Shown one piece after another: positions 4,787 through 9,742 of a stretch of DNA of 9,742 bases. The position numbers and the translations under genes are program-made. Numbering within the stretch: position 1 is the stretch's first letter; every line of letters starts with the position of its first letter. The DNA is from Paracoccaceae bacterium (GTDB taxonomy: Bacteria; Pseudomonadota; Alphaproteobacteria; Rhodobacterales; Rhodobacteraceae): the NCBI GenBank assembly GCA_023260935.1, contig JALQTL010000438.1, forward strand, positions 1 through 9,742. The letters are read 5' to 3'. The notes beneath the pieces were generated by a model, which was not told the origin of the DNA, did not search any database, and saw nothing but the letters and a program-made list of their open reading frames with translations.

Positions 4787-5860
4787 TCAGTCCTGATCCA
4801 CGTCTGCGCTGTGCTGCCGATTGTAGCGGATGGATGACCACAGGCTGAACCCGATCAGCGCCGCGCCACCAAGGCCGGTCAGCACCTCGGGGATGTGGAT
4901 CAGCGATTGCGCATACATGATCACGCTCAGGATCAGGATGGCATAGAAGGCGCCGTGCTCCAGATAGCGGTACTCGGCCAGCGTGCCGCGTTCGACCAGC
5001 ATGATGGTCATCGACCGCACATACATGGCACCAATGCCCAAGCCGATGGCAATGACGAACAGGTTATGCGACAGCGCAAAGGCGCCGATCACCCCGTCAA
5101 AACTGAAAGAGGCGTCCAGAACCTCCAGATACAGAAAGGCGCCCACGCCCCCCTTTGCCGCCGCCGACATGGTTTCATCCGACTTGTCCAGAACCCCGCC
5201 AATCACCTCGACCGCCAGAAAGGTGATCAGCCCGTAAAGCGCCGACGAGACGAAGACACCGCTTTCCGCCGCTGGCAAAAGCTTGGAAAACACAAGGATC
5301 AGCGCCAGCACCACGCCCACCTCGATCCCCCGGATCTGGGCCGAGGCCGCGGCGCGCGATTCAAGCCAGCCAAGCCAATGCACGTCCTTTTCCGGGTCTA
5401 CGAAATAGGACAGCGCCACCATCATCAGGAAGGTGCCGCCAAAGGCCGCAATCGGAATATGCGCCTCGGCCATGATGCGCGCGTATTCCTCGGGCCGGCT
5501 GGCCGCCAGCACCAGCGCCTGCCATGGCCCGATCTTCGCCGCGATCACCACGATCAGCAGCGGAAAGACGATCCGCATGCCAAAGACGGCAATCAGGATG
5601 CCCCAGGTCAGGAACCGGCGCTGCCATTCGGGGCGCATGTCCTTCAGCTTGTTGGCATTCACGATGGCATTGTCGAAGGACAGGCTGATTTCCAGCACCG
5701 CCAACACCGCTACCACGAAAAAGATCGCCAGCGTGCCCGAAAGCGTGCCGGACGAAACCCAGCCCAGCCATGCGCCAAGACCAAGGCCGATGCCGGTTAC
5801 AATGAAGGCCCAGTTGAAATAGGCCAGCGTCGGGCGTGACGCAGAAGGCAGGGAGGTCAT
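4787..5860 (-). CDS. DUF475 / TerC-like integral membrane protein
   Basis: A polytopic membrane protein of 357 residues from the ATG at 5860 (366 if the ATG at 5887 is used). The two halves carry related motifs, EISLSFDNAIVNANKLKD (57-74) and EVLDASFSFDGVIGAF (246-261). Acidic SFDN/SFDG signatures in membrane helices mark the TerC/DUF475 group, some TerC-type members of which are linked to metal ion export. About eight or nine hydrophobic helices can be seen, including roughly 14-34, 43-60, 83-108, 180-195, 203-221, 267-288, 304-320 and 325-343. The tail is short and hydrophilic. Neither start has a clear Shine-Dalgarno sequence; 5860 is chosen because MTSLPSASRPTLAYFNWAF resembles family N-termini I remember. 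It converges on the tRNA gene and has no obvious operon partner. Substrate is unknown; Mn2+ or tellurite-related roles would be extrapolation. Confidence 0.85.
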   Translation of the reverse strand: MTSLPSASRPTLAYFNWAFIVTGIGLGLGAWLGWVSSGTLSGTLAIFFVVAVLAVLEISLSFDNAIVNANKLKDMRPEWQRRFLTWGILIAVFGMRIVFPLLIVVIAAKIGPWQALVLAASRPEEYARIMAEAHIPIAAFGGTFLMMVALSYFVDPEKDVHWLGWLESRAAASAQIRGIEVGVVLALILVFSKLLPAAESGVFVSSALYGLITFLAVEVIGGVLDKSDETMSAAAKGGVGAFLYLEVLDASFSFDGVIGAFALSHNLFVIAIGLGIGAMYVRSMTIMLVERGTLAEYRYLEHGAFYAILILSVIMYAQSLIHIPEVLTGLGGAALIGFSLWSSIRYNRQHSADVDQD

Positions 5861-5908
5861 GGCAAGGAACGCGCCGCGCGGCCGCATTTCAGTTCAGGTG
5901 CCGACATC

Positions 5909-5930
5909 GCAGGATAGCCGCCAATCCTGC
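5909..5930 (-). repeat. inverted repeat upstream of the DUF475 gene
   Basis: GCAGGAT (5909-5915) and ATCCTGC (5924-5930) form a perfect 7-bp dyad around an 8-base spacer, 49 bases upstream of the 5860 start. It could be an operator or a leader hairpin. It does not resemble the Mn-sensing yybP-ykoY riboswitch that controls some TerC genes, as far as I can see. Confidence 0.35.
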
Positions 5931-5966
5931 CAGAGGGGCCCGGTCACCCGTTTGCGTCTCTATGCG

Positions 5967-5982
5967 CTTGCCAAGCGGCAAG
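5967..5982 (-). repeat. short hairpin between the SRAP and DUF475 genes
   Basis: CTTGCC (5967-5972) pairs with GGCAAG (5977-5982) around a 4-base loop, 22 bases past the SRAP stop on the minus strand. No T tract follows in that direction, so it is at best a weak terminator or an mRNA 3'-end hairpin. Confidence 0.35.
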
Positions 5983-6004
5983 ATCAAGCCGCGGCCCGCC
6001 CTTT

Positions 6005-6658
6005 TCAGGCGGCAAGCGGCACGATCAGCCCGGGCCCTTCCGCCCGGTTGGAATTCACCGCCGGATCAACCCGATGGCAGCGCATCACGCCCTTTGCCGC
6101 AGGTTTCATCAGCAGCGCCGCCCCCTTGCCCGCCTCGCCCAGCCACAGGGGCCAGTCCGCCGGTTCCAGCAACAGCGGTTCGCGGTGATGCAGCCCCTGC
6201 ATCCCCGGCCCGGCCTCGGTGCTGACGATGGCCACGGTATCGTCCTCTCCCCACCGCTGCCAGATGCCGGCAAGGGCCATCGGCTGGCCATCTGCCCGGG
6301 TGAAATACCACGGCAACCGCGCCCCGTCCGGCCCGGCCTGCCATTCATAGAACCCGCTTGCCGGCACGATGCAGCGGCGGGCGCGCACCGCCTCGCGGAA
6401 GGCGGGCTTCGTGGCGATGGTATCGCTGCGCGCATTGATGATCAGCGGGCCATCGGTGGGCGTCTTGTACCAGACGGGCAGGAACCCCCAACGCATGGCC
6501 CGCAACCGCCGCTTCCCGCCATCAGACGTCACCACCGCCACGCTTTGCGTGGGGCAGATATTGTATCGCGGCACCGGCGGCAGGTCATTGCCGGGCACGG
6601 CATCGAACAGCGCGGCCAGCGCCTCGTTCGGGTGGGTGATGGTGAAACGCCCGCACAT
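6005..6658 (-). CDS. SRAP (YedK/HMCES-type) abasic-site protection protein
   Basis: A 217-residue protein with the SOS-response-associated peptidase fold. Family members such as E. coli YedK and human HMCES crosslink covalently, through Cys2, to abasic sites in single-stranded DNA and so shield them during replication. The N-terminus is MCGRFT, so Cys2 becomes N-terminal after methionine removal. Other active-site positions are visible: Asn75 in LIINARSDT, Glu105 in SGFYEWQ, and His157/158 in GLHHREPLLL, near the family's catalytic histidine. Length is close to E. coli YedK. The MCGRF start is unambiguous because Cys2 must be second; a GAGG lies only three bases upstream of the ATG. It lies between the nucleotidase-like gene and the DUF475 gene on the same strand, with gaps of about 99 and 144 bases, so co-transcription is possible but not evident. 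No LexA box is recognised. Confidence 0.93.
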   Translation of the reverse strand: MCGRFTITHPNEALAALFDAVPGNDLPPVPRYNICPTQSVAVVTSDGGKRRLRAMRWGFLPVWYKTPTDGPLIINARSDTIATKPAFREAVRARRCIVPASGFYEWQAGPDGARLPWYFTRADGQPMALAGIWQRWGEDDTVAIVSTEAGPGMQGLHHREPLLLEPADWPLWLGEAGKGAALLMKPAAKGVMRCHRVDPAVNSNRAEGPGLIVPLAA

Positions 6659-6702
6659 GGGCCTCGACTATGCGCCAGTCGCGCGCCCGATTCAACGCAA
6701 AG

Positions 6703-6729
6703 GGCCATGCGGGGGGCGCCCGCATGGCC
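6703..6729 (-). terminator. hairpin after the 5'-nucleotidase gene
   Basis: Arms 6703-6713 and 6719-6729 (GGCCATGCGG/CCGCATGGCC plus one more pair) form an 11-bp perfect stem with a 5-base loop. On the minus strand it lies about 30 bases after the nucleotidase stop and is followed by CTTTGCGTT, only a weak T tract. It probably ends or attenuates that transcript before the SRAP gene. Confidence 0.55.
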
Positions 6730-6757
6730 ACAGTCAGGGCATGTGCCCCTTGCGCCC

Positions 6758-8266
6758 TTACTGGCCCATGATCCGGATCCGGCCTTCCACTGCCGGTTTC
6801 ACCGACCCCAGCTTTTCAACATAGGCCATCACGTCATTTGCCACCAGATTGCCCCCGCCCGAGTTGGTGACAACCCTGCCGCCGCCCAATGCGGCATAAC
6901 CGTCGCCACCGCCAAGGATATAGTCATTGACCGCCACGGTATACAGCTTGTCCGCCTCCAGCGGGGCGCCTGCCACCATCACCTCAGATACCCGCGCGCC
7001 CGGTTCCGCGCTGGGGTCCAGCACGAAGGTCAGGCCCGAAACTTGCGCAAAGCGGCCCGCGCCCTTTTCCACCTGGCTCACGCCGTTTTCCAGCGCCGCC
7101 AGCACCTGCGAACCCGGAAGCTCTGTCACCACCGTCACATTGCCGAAGGGCAGTTCCGTCAGGATGTCGCGGCGCGTCAGCTTGGTGCCCACGTCATAGG
7201 TCCGGTCGCCCCGGATGCCGCCGCCGTTCATGATGGCGATGTCCGCCCCGGTCTGGGCGCGGATCGCATCGGCAATCAGATTGCCCATCGTCGCCTCGAC
7301 CGCGCGCACGGTATTGCGGCGGCTGTCGATCTCGGCCTCGACCGTGCCGATTTCCACATTCAGCGTCGCATCCAGCTTGGCCGAGTATTCATCGGCCAGC
7401 GCCTGCGCCTCGGGGTCGGGGGTCACGTTGACCGTATCGATGAAGCGGAAGTTCGGCGTCCACTTCACGCTGCGCTTGCCATCCTTTTCGGTCACCTCGA
7501 CCATCAGATCCACCGGCGACAGCAATTGCCCGTCGATCGAGGTTTCGACATAGGCCGTCACCCCGTCATAGGCGGTGGCATAGGAATGGTCATCGCCCGA
7601 CAGGATCACGTCAAAGGCCCGGCTGCGCATCAGCGCGCGGTCGTTTTCCATGTTGGTCTGCACCACGCCCACCACCAGATCGGCGCCATCCTCACGCGCC
7701 TTCTTGGCCGCGGCGATACCCGTCTCGACCGTCGGCAGGAACTTCAGATCGCCCGTCGAGCTGACCTCGGGCGAGGTATCCTGCGCCACCGGCACCAGCG
7801 CGACCTTCAGCCCCCCCACCTCTTTCATCATCACCCCGCCAAGGCCCTCGATCGGGCTGCCATCGGCATTGGTGATGTTGATCGCGGCCCAGGGGTATTT
7901 GCTGGCCTTCATCTTCTCCATGAAGTTCTCGGGCCCGAAATCAAATTCGTGGTTACCCGGAACGGCAAGGTCAAAGGGCTCCAGATTGGTGAAATCAATG
8001 GTGTTCTGGCCCAGGTCAAAGCCCGATTGCAGCGAAGGGGAAAGCATGTCGCCGTTGAAAAGATACAGCGTGTTGGGATTGGCCGCGCGTTCCGCCTTGG
8101 CCACAGCGTTCAACCGCGCAAAGCCACCGCGCCCATCCTCTTCGGCGAAATTATAGACATCGCCCACCCCCAACAGCGTCAGCTTCACGCTTTCGGCCAG
8201 AACCGGGCCGGCAAAAAGGGCAAGGACCGCCGCGCTGGCGGCAGATGCAAGGAAACGGTTTTTCAT
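6758..8266 (-). CDS. exported 5'-nucleotidase-like metallophosphatase (UshA family)
   Basis: A 502-residue two-domain protein of the UshA/5'-nucleotidase family, expected in the periplasm. Residues 1-24 form a Sec signal peptide, probably cleaved after GPVLA. Metallophosphatase domain: GVGDVYNF (33-40), NGDML (71-75), PGNHEFDFG (103-111), VVQTNMEND (201-209) and LSGDDHSYA (222-230). C-terminal substrate-binding domain: MNGGGIRGD (346-354), LPFGNVTVV (372-380), VAVNDYILGGGDGYAAL (444-460), with the Asp-Gly-Tyr loop typical of nucleotide-base stacking. Relative to E. coli UshA, Asp36, Asp73, Asn105 and His106 are present, but the DxH histidine is Tyr38, the expected T-H is Thr-Asn205, and the G-H-x-H is G-D-D-H227. 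The Tyr variant occurs in a known subfamily; the others may alter metal use or specificity. GGGAG precedes the ATG. The substrate is uncertain. Confidence 0.9.
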   Translation of the reverse strand: MKNRFLASAASAAVLALFAGPVLAESVKLTLLGVGDVYNFAEEDGRGGFARLNAVAKAERAANPNTLYLFNGDMLSPSLQSGFDLGQNTIDFTNLEPFDLAVPGNHEFDFGPENFMEKMKASKYPWAAINITNADGSPIEGLGGVMMKEVGGLKVALVPVAQDTSPEVSSTGDLKFLPTVETGIAAAKKAREDGADLVVGVVQTNMENDRALMRSRAFDVILSGDDHSYATAYDGVTAYVETSIDGQLLSPVDLMVEVTEKDGKRSVKWTPNFRFIDTVNVTPDPEAQALADEYSAKLDATLNVEIGTVEAEIDSRRNTVRAVEATMGNLIADAIRAQTGADIAIMNGGGIRGDRTYDVGTKLTRRDILTELPFGNVTVVTELPGSQVLAALENGVSQVEKGAGRFAQVSGLTFVLDPSAEPGARVSEVMVAGAPLEADKLYTVAVNDYILGGGDGYAALGGGRVVTNSGGGNLVANDVMAYVEKLGSVKPAVEGRIRIMGQ

Positions 8267-8297
8267 CTATGCGACTCCCGATTGGTGATGGCGGCAA

Positions 8298-8326
8298 GCC
8301 TGACTCGGCCCATGGCCGTCTGTCAA
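8298..8326 (-). promoter_or_regulatory. candidate promoter of the 5'-nucleotidase-like gene
   Basis: On the minus strand a perfect TTGACA (8326-8321) stands 17 bases from TCAGGC (8303-8298). The -35 is consensus but the -10 is poor. The leader would be about 25-30 bases and includes GGGAG, 8 bases before the ATG. Confidence 0.3.
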
Positions 8327-8431
8327 ACACCGTTCGCACATGGGGGGGCCGCGCCCGCCGGCGGCGGGAAACAGCGCCGCCCGTTCGCACGGCCATTGAC
8401 CAAAGCCCCCCGGATGTGCATGGAAGGCGCC

Positions 8432-8770
8432 ATGCTGATCTACAAGATCTTCCGCCGCCCCGAATGGGATGCCTTCCGCGCCGCTGGTGAAACCGCTGGT
8501 GCCCCGGTCGATCTGGCCGATGGCTTCATCCATTTCTCCACCGCCGCGCAGGTGGCGGAAACCGCCGCCAAGTGGTTCGCCACTGAAAGCGATCTGGTGC
8601 TGGTGGCCTTCAACGCGCCGGCACTGGGCCCCGCGCTGAAATGGGAACCGTCACGCGGGGGGGCGCTCTTTCCGCATCTTTACCGCCGCCTCACCCTGTC
8701 TGACGTGGTCTGGGACAAATCCCTGCCGCTGGGCGCCACCGGCCATATCTTCCCCGAGGGCGTGTGGTGA
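8432..8770 (+). CDS. DUF952 family protein
   Basis: A 112-residue cytoplasmic protein of the DUF952 family. The family pattern is clear: MLIYKIFRRPEWDAFRAAGE (1-20), then VDLADGFIHFSTAAQ (27-41), LKWEP, and FPHLYRRL. From memory, DUF952 structures fall in the ADP-ribosyltransferase-like fold, and the spaced IYKI, GFIHFS and PHLY motifs would line the pocket, but no activity is established. The ATG at 8432 gives the standard family start and follows GGAAGG (8422-8427); the in-frame ATG at 8420 lacks a ribosome site. The stop overlaps the pyrD start by 4 bp, implying translational coupling, and I recall DUF952 next to pyrD in other alphaproteobacteria. No strong promoter was seen in the 165-bp divergent gap upstream. 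Confidence 0.88.
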   Translation: MLIYKIFRRPEWDAFRAAGETAGAPVDLADGFIHFSTAAQVAETAAKWFATESDLVLVAFNAPALGPALKWEPSRGGALFPHLYRRLTLSDVVWDKSLPLGATGHIFPEGVW

Positions 8771-9742
8771 AGCTGATCGAACGCGCCGGCCTTGCGGTCC
8801 TGCACCGGCTTGACCCGGAAACCGCGCATGGTCTTTCGCTGCGGGCGCTGAACGCGGGCCTTGTGCCCCTGCCCGGCCCCGTCACCTCGGCCCGCCTTGC
8901 CACCACGCTGGCCGGGCTGTCCCTGCCCAATCCTGTCGGCCTTGCCGCGGGCTTCGACAAGAACGCCACCGCCCTGCGCCCCCTGTCGCGCGCCGGCTTC
9001 GGCTGGCTCGAGGTAGGGGCCGCCACCCCGCTGCCTCAACCCGGCAACCCCCGGCCGCGCCTTTTTCGCCTGAGCGAAGACCGTGCCGCCATCAACCGCT
9101 TCGGATTCAACAATGACGGGATGGAGGCGATTGCCGCCCGCCTCGCCCGTCGCCCGCGGGGCCTGCCCATCGGGTTGAACCTTGGCGCCAACAAGACCTC
9201 GCCCGACCGGTCGGCCGATTTCGCCAAGGTGCTGGCCGCCTGCGGGCCGCATGTCGATTTCGCCACCGTCAATGTCAGCAGCCCCAACACAGAAAGGCTG
9301 CGCGATCTGCAAGGCGCCAAGGCCCTGTCGGCCCTGCTTGCCCGGGTGATGGAAACGCGCGCAGCCCTTGCCCGGCCGATCCCCGTCTTTCTGAAGATCG
9401 CCCCCGATCTGAACGCGGACGAGCTTGCCGAAATCGCCGGGGTGGCCCTTGCCTCGGGGCTGGATGCGATCATCGCCACAAATACCACGCTTTCGCGGGA
9501 AGGTTTGAAAAGTGCAAGCCGCGGTGAAGCCGGGGGCCTTTCGGGCGCGCCATTGTTCGAAAAGTCCACCCGCGTGCTGGCCCAGCTTTCCCAGCTCACT
9601 GCCGGCAAACTGCCGCTGGTCGGCGTTGGCGGCATCTCGTCCGCCGATCACGCCTATCAGAAGATCCGCGCCGGGGCGGGCGCCGTGCAATTCTACACCG
9701 CCATGGGCTATGGCGGCATCGCGCTTGCGTCTGAAGTCGCCC
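8767..9742 (+). CDS. pyrD: dihydroorotate dehydrogenase (quinone), class 2, 3' end cut by window
   Basis: The fourth step of pyrimidine synthesis: oxidation of dihydroorotate to orotate, with FMN, passing electrons to membrane quinone. 325 residues are visible; class 2 enzymes are usually about 340-360, so only the last helix or so is lost past 9742. The N-terminal amphipathic extension KLIERAGLAVLHRLDPETAH (2-21) is the class 2 membrane/quinone module. Also visible: GLAAGFDKNA (58-67), PQPGNPRPRLFRL (90-102), INRFGFNNDG (109-118), VNVSSPNTERLRDLQ (168-182) with the class 2 catalytic serine at about 172, FLKIAPDL (208-215), IIATNTT (235-241) and the phosphate-binding GVGGISS (286-292). The start is GTG at 8767, inside the DUF952 stop region (GTGA overlap). 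It is the only start compatible with the full N-terminal module. Confidence 0.96.
   Translation, partial: MKLIERAGLAVLHRLDPETAHGLSLRALNAGLVPLPGPVTSARLATTLAGLSLPNPVGLAAGFDKNATALRPLSRAGFGWLEVGAATPLPQPGNPRPRLFRLSEDRAAINRFGFNNDGMEAIAARLARRPRGLPIGLNLGANKTSPDRSADFAKVLAACGPHVDFATVNVSSPNTERLRDLQGAKALSALLARVMETRAALARPIPVFLKIAPDLNADELAEIAGVALASGLDAIIATNTTLSREGLKSASRGEAGGLSGAPLFEKSTRVLAQLSQLTAGKLPLVGVGGISSADHAYQKIRAGAGAVQFYTAMGYGGIALASEVA

Noticed and set aside
4895..5839. A plus-strand open frame of about 314 codons opposite the DUF475 gene
   Set aside because: The minus strand encodes a coherent multi-helix membrane protein; the opposite frame is a polar, His/Gln/Arg-rich shadow.
6737..6748. GGGCATGTGCCC palindrome near the nucleotidase stop as an operator
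   Set aside because: It sits just past a 3' end, is GC-rich, and is probably a chance dyad next to the stronger hairpin at 6703-6729.
8396..8424. TTGACC at 8396 as a promoter for DUF952-pyrD
   Set aside because: The matching -10 position (CATGGA) is poor and would start transcription on the start codon itself.
6074..8770. A plus-strand open frame of about 898 codons antisense to the SRAP and 5'-nucleotidase-like genes
   Set aside because: It is antisense to two genes with clear motifs, is rich in His, Arg and Gln as expected from reading GC-rich codons backwards, and has no recognisable domain. Only its last part (from 8432) is real, because DUF952 shares that frame.

Overview
The window looks like a chromosomal stretch of an alphaproteobacterium, most probably Rhodobacterales (Rhodobacteraceae/Paracoccaceae). 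Grounds: high GC with strong G/C bias at wobble positions, an Irr-type Fur-family regulator divergent from fabA-fabB-fabI, FabI with the alphaproteobacterial HAIAFSDK segment, the alphaproteobacterial form of the RpoD C-terminus, and a hairpin repeat of a kind I associate with this order. It is mostly core housekeeping DNA. I found no CRISPR array, transposase, integrase, phage gene, toxin-antitoxin pair or recognisable defence system.

Layout. (1) Positions 1-119 match nothing I recognise and abut the last 69 codons of rpoD (120-329), which end in a hairpin terminator. The front of rpoD is missing, so this is a contig end, an assembly join or a real breakpoint. (2) Plus strand: a small exported protein of unknown function (460-846) and a HlyU-family protein (1032-1304). 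(3) irr on the minus strand (1315-1734), convergent with the HlyU gene and divergent from the tightly spaced fabA-fabB-fabI operon (1904-4478). The shared irr/fabA promoter region holds two 12-bp palindromes. (4) After fabI come three consecutive hairpins, the last a classical intrinsic terminator, then tRNA-Gly(TCC) at 4706-4779. (5) Three minus-strand genes: a DUF475/TerC-like membrane protein, a YedK-type SRAP protein, and an exported 5'-nucleotidase-like metallophosphatase. (6) Plus strand: a DUF952 gene overlapping by 4 bp with a GTG-started pyrD that runs off the window end.

How the genes work together. FabA, FabB and FabI form the unsaturated branch and reductive step of type II fatty acid synthesis (double-bond introduction, elongation, final enoyl reduction). 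The adjacent Irr regulator raises the possibility, not shown here, that iron or heme status touches this operon through the shared promoter. pyrD makes orotate for pyrimidines. The 5'-nucleotidase-like protein probably works on nucleotides or other phosphoesters in the periplasm, but several usual metal ligands are replaced.

I did not find a convincing new multi-gene system. The most useful leads are the abrupt rpoD junction near 119, the strand-polarised hairpin cluster after fabI, the palindromes between irr and fabA, and the altered metal-site motifs in the nucleotidase-like protein.
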